From the NCBI RefSeq assembly GCF_009650435.1, contig NZ_VVIP01000020.1, positions 31,827-95,826 on the forward strand: a stretch of 64,000 bases of DNA, in the 5' to 3' direction. The notes under the pieces were generated by a model. The model did no database searches and was not told where the DNA came from. It saw only the letters and a program-made list of their open reading frames with translations. This document shows positions 27,677 through 36,988 of the stretch, piece by piece. This stretch comes from Foetidibacter luteolus. GTDB taxonomy: Bacteria; Bacteroidota; Bacteroidia; Chitinophagales; Chitinophagaceae. Made by a program: the position numbers and the translations under genes. Positions within the stretch are counted from its first letter, which is position 1. Every line of letters begins with the position of its first letter.

Positions 27677-27703
27677 GGCCATCTCTTGTTAAAGGAGATG
27701 GCC
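27677..27703 (+). terminator. Terminator of the dut operon
   Basis: The 9-bp stem GGCCATCTC / GAGATGGCC is followed by TTTT, 24 bases after the stop codon. Confidence 0.8.
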
Positions 27704-28013
27704 TTTTAGTTTCAATCCATTTTGTAAATCAATGGCAGTTTGAATTGGCAATCAAAAAGCAAGCAATGTAAGAGAATCGTCTAAAATCCGAATGGGCGAC
27801 AAAGAAAAGGGTTTTTATTAAATTAACAAGTCTTTTGCAAAAAAAATTTGGCACCGCTAATATTCTCATAGGCACCTTACTAAAAGCACCTAACATTTAA
27901 CTGGGTTACACCGAAGCTACCACGAGAGGCAGGCATAGCTAAGTTGCAGCCTTATGGCGAAAGTACCTTTAAGAAATTTATGACTCGCTGCTTTGTTAAG
28001 GTTCCACAGTTAA

Positions 28014-28047
28014 AATGTGTCTGCCGCACATGGCGGGCAGACACATT
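28014..28047. terminator. Symmetrical hairpin, possible bidirectional terminator
   Basis: A 12-bp perfect stem with a 10-base loop lies about 100 bases past the SusD stop. There is no clear T-run, so a repeat-derived hairpin is also possible. Confidence 0.4.
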
Positions 28048-28078
28048 ATCTACTATGTGGGAAAAGCTGCGTAGGGTA

Positions 28079-28140
28079 CAGAACGTACAAGAGTGCGACG
28101 CAACGGAAGCCTCATATACGTTCCTTAAGCCGGGCTCAAA
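28079..28140 (+). repeat. TTGCGACGCAA-family repeat
   Basis: GAACGTACAAGAGTGCGACG, CAACGGAAGCCTCAT and the tail TTCCTTAAGCCGGGC match the reverse complement of the 23682 copy almost base for base. It is an intact version of the site split at 24435-24715. Confidence 0.85.
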
Positions 28141-28149
28141 AAATTGCTC

Positions 28150-29535
28150 TTAAAACGTTGGGTTTTGAGCGATGTTGGGATTAGCATCCCGCTCCCTTTG
28201 TGGAATGGGTAATACCAGCTTGCTGTCGTCGTAAGCCCTTGTACCGATATTTTTCTTCAGCCGCTTTAATGTCCACAGTTTATCGCCTTCAAAAGCCAGT
28301 TCCAGAAGGCGCTCGTTAACAATAACATCGGCATTGGCTATGTTGGCCAGCGGCGGAACATTGGCACGTGTTCTTACGGCATTTATATCATCCAGCGGAC
28401 TGGCGCCAACGGCACTGCTGTTGCGGTAATTGGCTTCGGCCCTGGTAAGGTACATTTCTGCCCTGCGTACAACGGTAATTACTTTGTACAGTTCCCTCCA
28501 TTTGGATGAGCGCATGGCATTGGCATTCTGGCCGTTGCCCTGTGTTAAATAGAACAGCGCCTTGCGGTCGTCTCCATTGCTGTACTTGTTAATGTGGGCC
28601 TGCTGAATGTCCACATCGCCCCTGCCAACACCGGGCAGGCTGGCAAAAAAAGTAACCAGTCCATCATTGCCATTGCCAACACCCTGGTAGCTGCCCACAT
28701 TTACCTGGCTGTTTTGCTGCACAGCAAAAATGTCTTCTGCTGAATTACCACTGTTATTAAATAAAACTGATACGCTGGGCGCCAGGGTTTCATCAAATTC
28801 AATTACTGCATTGGCTTCCGCAGCGGCGCCTGCATAGTTGGCTTGCTGCAGGTAAACCCGGGAAAGAATGGCCGAAGCAGCGGATTTATCAGCCCGGCCA
28901 TTATCGTTGCTTTCGGGAAGTTTGGCTTTTGCGTCAGAAAGGTCGCTGATAACCTGGTCGTACACTTCTTTAACAGAGTTCCTGGAAACCTGCAGGTTGT
29001 CCAGGTTCTCAACAGGCTGCAAAATTAAAGGCACGCCCAACGGATCGTTACCGGCAGATTTTGACCAGGGCTGGGCAAAGTATTGTATCAAATTAAAGTA
29101 GTATAAGCCCCGCAGAAATTTGGCTTCGCCTTCAATATTGTCCCTGATGTCTTCATTAACCACGCTTATTGCCTTCAGTACGTTGTTAAGGCTGTTAATG
29201 GCTTTGTAAGAATTAATCCACATTCTTTGCGCGGTAGGGTCAACAGCGATTTGTTGCTTGTTAAAAATATCCCTGTAGGTTTGAAAAGTGCCCCTCCAGA
29301 ATATATCCCCATCGCCGGCAAGTAATTCGCCCGCCATAATAAAATCTGTGCCATAGCAACTGCCGGCCACCAGTGTGGAGTATCCTCCGTATAAAACGCT
29401 TACCACGCCATCGGAAGTGGTGAGCAACTGCTCCGGGCTAAGGCTTGTTTCTGACTGTATTTCAAGGTTTTTGCTGCAGGAAATAAGGCCGACTGACATT
29501 AAACCCGCCAGCAAAAATTTATTCATGTGTTTCAT
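28150..29535 (-). CDS. SusD/RagB family nutrient-binding lipoprotein
   Basis: 461 residues with lipoprotein leader LLAGLMSVGLISC. SusD features are the N-terminal acidic SETSLSPEQLL, the TPR-like helical core (MWINSYKAINSLNNVLKAI, EAKFLRGLYYFNLIQYFAQPW, ASAILSRVYLQQANYAGAAAEANAVI) and the C-terminal RAEMYLTRAEANYR and LLELAFEGDKLWTLKR. SusD proteins form the lid over the SusC pore and bind oligomers at the surface. It lies 11 bases downstream of the susC gene. The ATG at 29526 (MNKFLLAG) is an equally good start. No glycosidase, peptidase or anti-sigma regulator is linked, so the substrate is unknown. Confidence 0.92.
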   Translation of the reverse strand: MKHMNKFLLAGLMSVGLISCSKNLEIQSETSLSPEQLLTTSDGVVSVLYGGYSTLVAGSCYGTDFIMAGELLAGDGDIFWRGTFQTYRDIFNKQQIAVDPTAQRMWINSYKAINSLNNVLKAISVVNEDIRDNIEGEAKFLRGLYYFNLIQYFAQPWSKSAGNDPLGVPLILQPVENLDNLQVSRNSVKEVYDQVISDLSDAKAKLPESNDNGRADKSAASAILSRVYLQQANYAGAAAEANAVIEFDETLAPSVSVLFNNSGNSAEDIFAVQQNSQVNVGSYQGVGNGNDGLVTFFASLPGVGRGDVDIQQAHINKYSNGDDRKALFYLTQGNGQNANAMRSSKWRELYKVITVVRRAEMYLTRAEANYRNSSAVGASPLDDINAVRTRANVPPLANIANADVIVNERLLELAFEGDKLWTLKRLKKNIGTRAYDDSKLVLPIPQRERDANPNIAQNPTF

Positions 29536-29546
29536 AATTTTTCTTT

Positions 29547-32500
29547 TTAGAGTTTAACATTCAGGCCTACGGTAATAGAACGTTGTGTTGGGATGGTGTA
29601 ATAATCAATACCACCGGAAAGAGCTGCTGTGCCGGCGCCTGAGTTAACCTCGGGGTCGTAAGCATAGCTGGTGATGGTAAACAGGTTGTAGCCTGCCACA
29701 AACAGGCGCAGGCCGGAGATATTGGCTTTGCCCAACAGGTTCTTAGGCAGGTTATAAGAAAGCATGAGCGATTTAAGCCTGATGAATGACCCATCATACA
29801 GCCACCTGGTAGATTCGAAGTACCCATTGTTATAGTAAACGCCTACACGGGGAACATTGGTTATATCTCCCGGTTTTTGCCAACGGTTTAAAAGGGTTCT
29901 TGTCTGGTTATCGTAACCGTTGCCAAAGCCGGTTTCCTGGTACACGCCGGAAGCGTTAAAGATGTCGTTGCCGGAGGTAAAGGAGAAGAAAGCGCTAAGG
30001 CTTAATCCTTTGTAGGTAAATGTATTGGTTAGGCCGCCCGTCCACTTAGGGTTCGGGTTGCCCACCACCCTTCTGTTGGCTAATGAGTAGTCTGAAGTGG
30101 TTTTGCCTTCTGCGTCAAGATAGAGGGCATCACCATTGTTAGGGTCTACACCGGCAAACACAGGCATGTAGAATGAAGCAATGGGGTTTCCTTCTATGGC
30201 CGCTTTCCTGCCGGCACGGGCTGCGTCATCAATAATTTGCCCGTTTATATCAACTACATTGTTTTTATTGTAAGCGGCAACAAAATCTGTAGTCCATTGA
30301 AAGTCTTTGCCTGCAAAATTCCTGGAGGAAATGGTGAACTCAACACCGGAGTTATCAACCACGCCCACATTGCGTACAACTGAGGTAAAGCCGGATGTAG
30401 AAGGAATCTGTACCGTCAGCAGCAAATCGGTGGTATGTTTTTTATACCAGTCAATCGTGGCGGATAAGCGGTTGTTGAACAGCCCGAAATCAAGCCCGAT
30501 GTTAACCTGGCCGGTTTTTTCCCAGCCAAGGTCGGGGTTGGCTACCTGTGTAGCTTCAAAGCCGGGCAGGTTGGGGTATTGCGTGGTAGAGAATAGCGAC
30601 AGGTAGTTAAGGTTGCCTATTTCGGCATTACCGGTGATGCCGTAACCGGCCCGCAATTTAAGAGAGCTTACCCAGGTTACCGGTTTCAGGAACTCTTCAT
30701 CGGATAACACCCAGCCAACAGATGCGGCAGGGAAGAAACCATACCTGCGGTTATTGCCAAACCTGGATGAACCGTCAATACGGCCGCTTAAAGAAAGCAG
30801 GTAGCGGTCTTTAAATTTATAACTGGCCCTGGTAAAGTAAGACAGGAACCTGTCTGTGGTGCCTGATGAAGAACCAAAAGTTATATTACCCGCACTGGAA
30901 AGGGTCTGAAGTTTTTGCGATGGGAAATTCTCTCCCTGTATGCCGGAAATGCGGCTGTTAATCTGCTGGTAGCTCATACCGCCTACCAGTTCAAGATCAT
31001 GATCGCCTTTAAATGTTGGTGTAAATGTTAGGTAGTTATTGGTATTAAACGTAGTAATGCTGGCTGTAAGGTACTGGCCCTTGCCGGCGGGTGCCCCGTC
31101 TTGTGTTTTATTGTTTTGGAACTGCTCTTCGTTCTGGTTAAGAATGTCTGCGCCAAACTCTGAGCGGAAAGCCAGTGAAGGTAATAGTTTATAAGTGGCA
31201 TATACGTTGCCGATGTTCCTGAAAACACGTTGCCTGTCGCTGGCATTGCCTGCCTGTATAAGGCCGTTGTAGTAAGGAATATTATCGCTGTATTCGCCAT
31301 TGGCATCACGCAATGGCGCTATAGGCGCCAGCGCTACAATCTGGCCGGGCGTGGAGAAAGCATTGTCATCACTTACCCGGAAGTTTTCAGAACGGTTAAT
31401 GGCCAGGTTCATGCCCAGCGTTAGCCTTTTACTGGCAGTATGGTCAAGGTTAAGCCTGCCGCCATACTTCTGAAATTTGTTCATGATTACAATAGCCTGC
31501 TGGTCGCTAAAAGTGCCCGAAGCATAAAACCTTGTTTTTTCATCGCCGCCTGATACGGAAATATCTGCCTGGTGGGCGATGGCATTATTGCGGTAAATGT
31601 AGTCTTCCCAGGGGGTGTTTACAGCGTTATTGCGCCAGTCTGTTCCCTGTGCCAGGTAATCCAGTACAGGTACAGCGCCATAATCGGGGTCGTTGGTAAA
31701 AAAGTCAATAGCTTCCTGTTCGCTGCCAAAACCGGATATACCGTTCTGAAAGTCATATACGCCGTCATTTTTGGCTGCTTCCAATAAAAGGTCGCTGTAT
31801 TCTTTACCTGTTAAAAAGCCTCTTTTTTTGGTGGGTTTGCTAAAGCTTACCGCATAGTTGGCTTCAATATTCGTTTTGCCGGCACGTCCTTTTTTGGTGG
31901 TAATAAGCACAACGCCATTGGCGGCACGGGAGCCATAAATGGCGGCTGCCGACGCGTCTTTGAGGATTTCTATGGATTGTATGTCAGACGGGTTAAGGTC
32001 TGCCAGCGGGTTGGTGGGGTCGTTGTTAATGTCGCTCTGGCTGTTGCTTATCATGGGCACGCCGTCAATAACATAGAAAGGCTGTGTACCTGCTGATAAG
32101 GATGCGGAGCCACGTACCTGCACTTTTATGCCCTGGCCTACTTTACCGCTGCCGGAGCTAATTACCACGCCTGCAGCCTTTCCCTGTATGGCCTGCTCAA
32201 AGCTTTGAACAGGGGCCGGTATATAATCGTTTTGGTTAAGCTTGGCAATAGCGCCGGTAACATCTTTTTTTGTTTTGGTGCCATAGCCAACTACCACAAC
32301 GGCGTTAAGGTCCTGCGTTTGTGTGCCCAGCTTAATTTGCATGTTGGCTGTGGCTTCGGCTTCAATTATTTCGTAGCCGATAAACGAGAACACCAATACC
32401 TTGCTGCCAGGCGGCATGTTGATGGTAAAGTTGCCGGCCTCATCCGTTTGCGTACCAGCCGCCTGGCCTTTTACCTTTACTGATACTCCTTGCAGGGGTG

Positions 32501-32603
32501 TTCCGTCTTTGGCGTCTGTTACTGTGCCTTTTGCTGTTTGCACCTGTGCCTGCACAGTAGTAAACAACACAGTGGCCATCATTAGCGTAGTTAACCATTT
32601 CAT
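29547..32603 (-). CDS. SusC/RagA family TonB-linked outer-membrane transporter
   Basis: 1018 residues: signal peptide (MMATVLFTTVQAQ), carboxypeptidase-regulatory-like domain (TAKGTVTDAKDGTPLQGVSV), the SusC motif LNAVVVVGYGTKTKKDVTGAI, a plug (IQSIEILKDASAAAIYGSRAANGVVLITTK) and a 22-strand barrel ending in YTIPTQRSITVGLNVKL. It imports oligomers with the SusD partner encoded 11 bases downstream, powered by TonB-ExbBD. The 5' flank (32604-33247) has no ECF sigma or anti-sigma gene, so control is not apparent. Confidence 0.94.
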   Translation of the reverse strand: MKWLTTLMMATVLFTTVQAQVQTAKGTVTDAKDGTPLQGVSVKVKGQAAGTQTDEAGNFTINMPPGSKVLVFSFIGYEIIEAEATANMQIKLGTQTQDLNAVVVVGYGTKTKKDVTGAIAKLNQNDYIPAPVQSFEQAIQGKAAGVVISSGSGKVGQGIKVQVRGSASLSAGTQPFYVIDGVPMISNSQSDINNDPTNPLADLNPSDIQSIEILKDASAAAIYGSRAANGVVLITTKKGRAGKTNIEANYAVSFSKPTKKRGFLTGKEYSDLLLEAAKNDGVYDFQNGISGFGSEQEAIDFFTNDPDYGAVPVLDYLAQGTDWRNNAVNTPWEDYIYRNNAIAHQADISVSGGDEKTRFYASGTFSDQQAIVIMNKFQKYGGRLNLDHTASKRLTLGMNLAINRSENFRVSDDNAFSTPGQIVALAPIAPLRDANGEYSDNIPYYNGLIQAGNASDRQRVFRNIGNVYATYKLLPSLAFRSEFGADILNQNEEQFQNNKTQDGAPAGKGQYLTASITTFNTNNYLTFTPTFKGDHDLELVGGMSYQQINSRISGIQGENFPSQKLQTLSSAGNITFGSSSGTTDRFLSYFTRASYKFKDRYLLSLSGRIDGSSRFGNNRRYGFFPAASVGWVLSDEEFLKPVTWVSSLKLRAGYGITGNAEIGNLNYLSLFSTTQYPNLPGFEATQVANPDLGWEKTGQVNIGLDFGLFNNRLSATIDWYKKHTTDLLLTVQIPSTSGFTSVVRNVGVVDNSGVEFTISSRNFAGKDFQWTTDFVAAYNKNNVVDINGQIIDDAARAGRKAAIEGNPIASFYMPVFAGVDPNNGDALYLDAEGKTTSDYSLANRRVVGNPNPKWTGGLTNTFTYKGLSLSAFFSFTSGNDIFNASGVYQETGFGNGYDNQTRTLLNRWQKPGDITNVPRVGVYYNNGYFESTRWLYDGSFIRLKSLMLSYNLPKNLLGKANISGLRLFVAGYNLFTITSYAYDPEVNSGAGTAALSGGIDYYTIPTQRSITVGLNVKL

Positions 32604-32960
32604 CTGTTGCTTTTTAAATGTTTTGAATGTTGGCCCATTGCACAGGGCCTTCGTGTTTACCGGATGTGTTGCGAAAGGGTTATTTGCTGAAGTGCAGTTG
32701 TAATAATAGTTGCCGTAGCCAATGCAGCGGGCTTGCGGAATTCTTCATTACAATAACCTGGTAGCAGTTAAGTGCCATCTGCAAAGACATTAACAATGCT
32801 TTAATAGCTGATTCGGAAGCGCTGCATTTTAACCGAACTGTGAATTTGAATTACTGAAATCTGATAATATGGGTGCGAACTTTTGAAGCAGTAACAGTAG
32901 AATATTTTGAGCGGAAGAATTTGGGGCTGTGAGCCTGGAGTACTTTGTTGCATCTGCAGT

Positions 32961-33040
32961 TCCGGCTTTCCGCTGCAACTCCGCCTCAAGGCCATCCGCA
33001 CAGGCCTTCAGCGGGGTTTCCGCTTCAATCCGGCAGCCAT
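32961..33040 (+). repeat. Dispersed repeat, CAGCGGGGTATCC family
   Basis: CCGGCTTTCCGCTGCAACTC and CTTCAGCGGGGTTTCCGC, CTTCAATCCGGCAGCC are present. It groups with the copy at 50371, which shares the upstream CTGCAGT and TGTACTTT sequence. Confidence 0.75.
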
Positions 33041-33145
33041 TCAGCGGTGGGATGTGAATGGTGGGATGGTGAGTAGTGAATGGTGAGTGGGGCTTATTTT
33101 TCCTTCGTTGTTCCTTATTCGGTATTCACTACCCGGCAAGAGAAG

Positions 33146-33206
33146 CCGCCCAATGAACAGAACGATGAACGGATTGCGACGCAACCGGGCCGCCATGAAA
33201 TACCGG
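33146..33206 (+). repeat. TTGCGACGCAA-family repeat, CCGCCCAATGAAC subtype
   Basis: CCGCCCAATGAACAGAACGA, GAACGGATTGCGACGCAACC and GCCATGAAATACCGG are seen. The 11-base palindromic core is intact. Confidence 0.85.
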
Positions 33207-33247
33207 ACGCTGGTATCATAAAAAACACCGGAAAAAACAAGCCGTAT

Positions 33248-34255
33248 CTATGGCTGTATCAATTCAAAACAATCCTTGATGATTTCGATATTAAACTCGC
33301 TGCTGGTTTCTTTAGGTTCGCCGTCAATATGAAAAGGGGCGTGCCTGAGATTGCGGATGGTAAGCGAAGGCGTTTGAAAATAAAGCACGTTCTTTTTAGT
33401 AACATCATCAACCAGTTGCTGCAACTGGTTATTGCCCCTTATTTGCCTAAGCACTGCAAAAGGCAGGCGGGCCTTGTTCATTTTTTGAACAATCACTATA
33501 TCCAGCAAACCATCGTTAAGGCTTGCCTGTGGCGCAATGGTAAAGTTGTTGCCAAACTGGTTACTGTTGGCTATGCTGATAAAAAAGGCATCGGTGTAAA
33601 AGGAAAAATTGTCCAGCAATATCTCAAACTGGTAAGGCTGGGCCTTGAAAAAATTAATAAGGCTTTGCTGCGTATAGGTAAGCAGGCCGCGGCTTGCCTT
33701 GCTTGCAAAATCATGTGCAACGCTGGCATCAAAGCCAAGCCCGCTAAGCATGCAGGAAAACTGTTGGTTAATCAGGAAAGCGTCTACCATTTTTGACTCG
33801 CCTTTCATAATAATATCAAAGGCCTGTTGTGGCTTTTTAGGAATACCCGCCGCGAAAGCCAAACCATTACCGCTGCCCATGGGTATTATGCCAAACCGCA
33901 CTTTTACATGCTGCAAAGAATTTACCACCTGGTTTACGGTGCCATCGCCGCCAATAATGATTACATCCGTTATGTGATGGTCCAGAATTTTATCTTTTAA
34001 AAAATCGTAGTTGCCGGTGGAGTTGGTAGGTATTATCTCATAGTGCATCCCACGCTTTTTTCCTTCCGCTTCTATATCTTTCAGAAGGCTGTCTTTTTTA
34101 GCGCCGCCGGATATTGGATTGGCCAGGAAAACAAAGCGTCTTTGTAAGGGCTCTATCTTCTGTATTTTTTCGGCCGGAATTTTACTGGTATGTTCTTTTT
34201 TTGGGGACAAGGTCAAAGTATTATACACGTCTTTTTCCACTGCTTCTTTTTCCAT
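33248..34255 (-). CDS. Diacylglycerol/sphingoid lipid kinase family protein
   Basis: 335 residues of the DAGK catalytic family (YegS/DgkB-like). Motifs: FLANPISGGAKK at the start of the kinase domain, the nucleotide-binding IIGGDGTVNQVVN, GIIPMGSGNGLAFAAGIP, and the C-terminal half with PQASLNDGLLDIVIVQ. The family phosphorylates lipid hydroxyls using ATP at the inner membrane face. The first 40 residues are a charged extension of uncertain relevance. In Bacteroidota a role in recycling diacylglycerol or in sphingolipid metabolism is plausible, but the substrate is not evident. A TAATATTG element lies about 35 bases upstream on the minus strand. Confidence 0.9.
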   Translation of the reverse strand: MEKEAVEKDVYNTLTLSPKKEHTSKIPAEKIQKIEPLQRRFVFLANPISGGAKKDSLLKDIEAEGKKRGMHYEIIPTNSTGNYDFLKDKILDHHITDVIIIGGDGTVNQVVNSLQHVKVRFGIIPMGSGNGLAFAAGIPKKPQQAFDIIMKGESKMVDAFLINQQFSCMLSGLGFDASVAHDFASKASRGLLTYTQQSLINFFKAQPYQFEILLDNFSFYTDAFFISIANSNQFGNNFTIAPQASLNDGLLDIVIVQKMNKARLPFAVLRQIRGNNQLQQLVDDVTKKNVLYFQTPSLTIRNLRHAPFHIDGEPKETSSEFNIEIIKDCFELIQP

Positions 34256-34388
34256 ACTGCATCGTTATTGTTAGAAAGCCCAATATTACAGAATTAATAA
34301 CCGGAGAAACCAAACGTGCAGAAATAAATGAGTTGTGGAATGTTTTTTAAACTTTGGTTAACGCCATTCTAATTTGTTCTTAATGTGC

Positions 34389-35438
34389 TTACCATTTTAT
34401 TAAGGCGCTGGCCCAGGTAAAGCCGCTGCCAAAAGCGGCAAGACAAACAAGGTCACCTTTTTCAATCATTCCTTGCTGCCAGGCTTCGCATAGGGCAATA
34501 GGTACGGAAGCGGCTGTAGTGTTACCATATTTTTGAATATTGTTATATACCTGTTCTTCACGCAAGCCAAGCTTTTGCTGTACAAACTGTGCAATGCGCA
34601 GGTTGGCCTGGTGGGGTATCAATACTTTAATATCCGCAGGCTTATAGCCATTGGTATTTAAAGCTTCCATAATTACTTCCGGAAATTTAACCACCGCTTT
34701 TTTAAATACGGAAGGCCCATCCATAAAGGGAAAGTTCTGGGCATTATCAATCATTTCATGGCTCATGAACATCTGGCCTATTTCGGCTTCGTCAAAATTG
34801 GCCACTTGCTGGCTTGTCCAGTAGTTGGCATGCGTGCCGGGGTTGTACATTGCCAGTATTTCAGCGCTTTCACCATCGCTGTGCAGATGGGTGGATAATA
34901 TACCGCTTTCCTCATCTTCGGCAGGTTGCAATACCACAGCGCCGGCGCCATCGCCAAAAATTACAGATACGTTTCTGCCGCGGGTACTAAAGTCAAGGCC
35001 AAACGAATGTTTTTCGCTGCCTATAACCAGTATGTTTTTATACATGCCGCTTTTAATAAACTGGTCCGCAACGCTTAGTGCGTACACAAACCCGCTGCAC
35101 TGGTTTCGTACGTCAAGGGCGCCGATTTCCCCCATTTTCATAGCACGCTGCACCAACACCCCGCAACCGGGAAAGTAATAGTCTGGCGATAATGTAGCGA
35201 AAACGATGAAATCTATATCCTGCGCTGTAATGCCTGCCCTGTCAATAGCAATTTTGGCGGCTTCCACGCCCATGGTAGTGGTGGTTTCCTGTGTGCGGTG
35301 GGCATACCGCCTTTCTTTAATACCGGTGCGTTCCTGTATCCATTCATCACTGGTATCCATGTAGCTGGTAAGGTCATTATTGCTTACCACATGTTGGGGC
35401 ACGTACATTCCTATGCCTGCTATCCTGCTTTTTGGCAT
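34389..35438 (-). CDS. fabH: 3-oxoacyl-[acyl-carrier-protein] synthase III (FabH type)
   Basis: 349 residues of the thiolase fold. The catalytic triad is visible: Cys114 in DVRNQCSGFVYAL, His in LIPHQANLRIAQ (near 275) and Asn in QKYGNTTAASVPIAL (near 305). The N-terminal RIAGIGMYVPQHVVSN and TGIKERRYA are typical. FabH condenses acyl-CoA with malonyl-ACP to start fatty-acid synthesis. At 349 residues it is longer than the E. coli enzyme and may be one of several paralogues, including ones with modified specificity. It lies 122 bases downstream of a small unknown gene on the same strand. Confidence 0.9.
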   Translation of the reverse strand: MPKSRIAGIGMYVPQHVVSNNDLTSYMDTSDEWIQERTGIKERRYAHRTQETTTTMGVEAAKIAIDRAGITAQDIDFIVFATLSPDYYFPGCGVLVQRAMKMGEIGALDVRNQCSGFVYALSVADQFIKSGMYKNILVIGSEKHSFGLDFSTRGRNVSVIFGDGAGAVVLQPAEDEESGILSTHLHSDGESAEILAMYNPGTHANYWTSQQVANFDEAEIGQMFMSHEMIDNAQNFPFMDGPSVFKKAVVKFPEVIMEALNTNGYKPADIKVLIPHQANLRIAQFVQQKLGLREEQVYNNIQKYGNTTAASVPIALCEAWQQGMIEKGDLVCLAAFGSGFTWASALIKW

Positions 35439-35560
35439 TGCAATCCGTTAATTAGGTGGTTGTATAAAAATTTCGGGTGGAAAGGTACAGATTATTATAA
35501 GGGAAACACAAGTGCATATACGCTATTCATAATTTGTAAAACAGAGCAGCGGTTTCCGGC

Positions 35561-35992
35561 TTACACTTTCACAGCGGGCCTTAACCTGTTAAAATATAAG
35601 CCAACATTGGGAATAACCTTAAGAAGCGGTAATATCTTCTTATGTAAAGCTTCCTTTTTTTGAGGAATAACAAGCTCCTGGCAGCGTACCTGGCTTACGG
35701 TAAACTTAATGCAAAGGGTATCGTAAAAAACCACTTCGGCCACACCTTCAAGAGTTATGCTGTAAGGTTCTCCTTTTTTGTAAAAGAAAAGTTCCCCGGC
35801 AAACCTGTCAAGCTTAATATAGGTAAGCGGCATGCTGCCAAGGCTAAACCATATCACCCTGTCGTTTTCTACATTAAAAGGGCGTACTATGTTAACAGGC
35901 AGCTTTTCATGAAAGCCACTGCAGTTATAAAATATAGCTTGCTCAAGCTGCAAAATGCGGTTATTAACAAGTGTAGATGCTGTATAGCCCAT
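35561..35992 (-). CDS. Hypothetical protein, possible flavin-binding split-barrel fold
   Basis: 143 residues without signal peptide. The stretch RVIWFSLGSMPLTYIKLDRFAG followed by YSITLEGVAEVV recalls the beta-barrel of pyridoxamine-phosphate-oxidase-like proteins, but no cofactor motif is certain, so no function is given. It precedes fabH on the same strand. The plus-strand ORF opposite it has poorer composition and is taken as a shadow. Confidence 0.6.
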   Translation of the reverse strand: MGYTASTLVNNRILQLEQAIFYNCSGFHEKLPVNIVRPFNVENDRVIWFSLGSMPLTYIKLDRFAGELFFYKKGEPYSITLEGVAEVVFYDTLCIKFTVSQVRCQELVIPQKKEALHKKILPLLKVIPNVGLYFNRLRPAVKV

Positions 35993-36339
35993 AAACTACC
36001 AGTTTAGGATATTTGGTATAAATTTTCGTACTTACTTATTAGTTGGGGGCTCTTAAATAGGACAAGCAAATGAAGTTTTCGTTGCATGGATAACGGAAAA
36101 TTTATAATACATTTTCCCGGCTGTCTTTCGCAATAACGTGCTAATTAAAATTACAACATGCATGCCTGATTTGCAAAAAACCAATATTAAAAATTTCGGC
36201 TTACTAAACATAGGTCCCATATTGGTAAAGCCATTGTAAACATTGTAGTTAAATGGCAAAAGAATCTATATTTACCGCTGTTATGTGTAAAATAAACCAC
36301 AACCATTTTTACCTGTTCCTCAATAATTATTCAAAGCTT

Positions 36340-36846
36340 ATGAAAGCAAAATACCTGGCAGCGTGTTTTATTATATTACTTACCGCATGCAACAGCGGCG
36401 CCGAAAACACAAACGCTGTGGATAGCGCAGATGTTACCGGCAAAGCAGACAGCGCATCAGCAGTTACTGCCGATCCTTACGCCGCACAGTTAACAGCGCA
36501 GGATACCCTGTTTGAAGATGGCAGCATACCCACCTCATGGGATAATGCGGGCTTCAACAACCCTGGCGGCTTCAAACAATTTATAATTGGCTTTAAAGAG
36601 TGGGTAAAAGCGGATAATGTGGATAGCATTGCCGCACATGTGCAGTTTCCTCTTAAACAGGCCAAAACACCGGCAATATTTAAAGAAAAATATGCTGACT
36701 TATTCAATGCTGGTGTAAAGGCCGCCGTTGACAGCCAGCGGTTAGACAGGATATTCCGCAACTTCCAGGGTGCATCAATAGGCGATGGCAAAATATGGTT
36801 TACCGAAGCGAAAGGCAAATACCTCGTAACCGCTGTCAACCAGTAA
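36340..36846 (+). CDS. Small lipoprotein of unknown function
   Basis: 168 residues from the ATG at 36340, which gives a clean lipoprotein leader (MKAKYLAACFIILLTAC). The open frame extends 29 codons upstream, but with no signal sequence. After an Ala/Asp/Ser-rich linker the C-terminal part (about 75-165) forms a compact alpha/beta region: FKQFIIGFKEWVKADNVDSIAAHVQFPL, IFKEKYADLFNAGVKAAV, GKIWFTEAKGKYLVTAVN. This looks like an NTF2-like or DUF4348-type fold, but I am not sure. A TATATTTA sequence at 36267 could be the -7 element. Confidence 0.75.
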   Translation: MKAKYLAACFIILLTACNSGAENTNAVDSADVTGKADSASAVTADPYAAQLTAQDTLFEDGSIPTSWDNAGFNNPGGFKQFIIGFKEWVKADNVDSIAAHVQFPLKQAKTPAIFKEKYADLFNAGVKAAVDSQRLDRIFRNFQGASIGDGKIWFTEAKGKYLVTAVNQ

Positions 36847-36887
36847 TTTCAGGTACCGGGTGAGGCCAAAAAAAATACATTTTTTAT

Positions 36888-36945
36888 GGGCCCGGCAGCA
36901 GGATTGCTATGAGGCTTTGCTTGCGTCGCACTCTTGTACTTTCTC
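36888..36945 (-). repeat. TTGCGTCGCA-family repeat, GGGCCCGGCAGCAGGA subtype
   Basis: GGGCCCGGCAGCAGGA, CTATGAGGC, CTTGCGTCGCACTCTTGTAC are present. It sits between convergent genes, 40 bases from each. Confidence 0.85.
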
Positions 36946-36988
36946 TTCGCTACGCAGCTTTTCCCACCTTGCAGAAAAGAACTCAAGA

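Larger units (their letters stand above)
27704..28149. other. Intergenic region between convergent operons
   Basis: There is no supported ORF. It holds a 12-bp perfect hairpin at 28014-28047 (AATGTGTCTGCC / GGCAGACACATT) and a well-conserved TTGCGACGCAA-family copy at 28079. Confidence 0.65.
32604..33247. other. 644-base intergenic region with three repeat types
   Basis: No gene is supported. The first 300 bases hold the susC leader. A CAGCGGGGTTTCC-family copy (32961-33040), a GGTGAGT/GAATGGTG heptamer tract (33047-33090) and a TTGCGACGCAA-family copy (33146-33206) follow in a row. Confidence 0.7.

Noticed and set aside
33080..33796. 238-codon plus-strand ORF running from a repeat into the lipid kinase gene
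   Set aside because: Its first part is the TTGCGACGCAA repeat and the rest is antisense to a clear DAGK domain.
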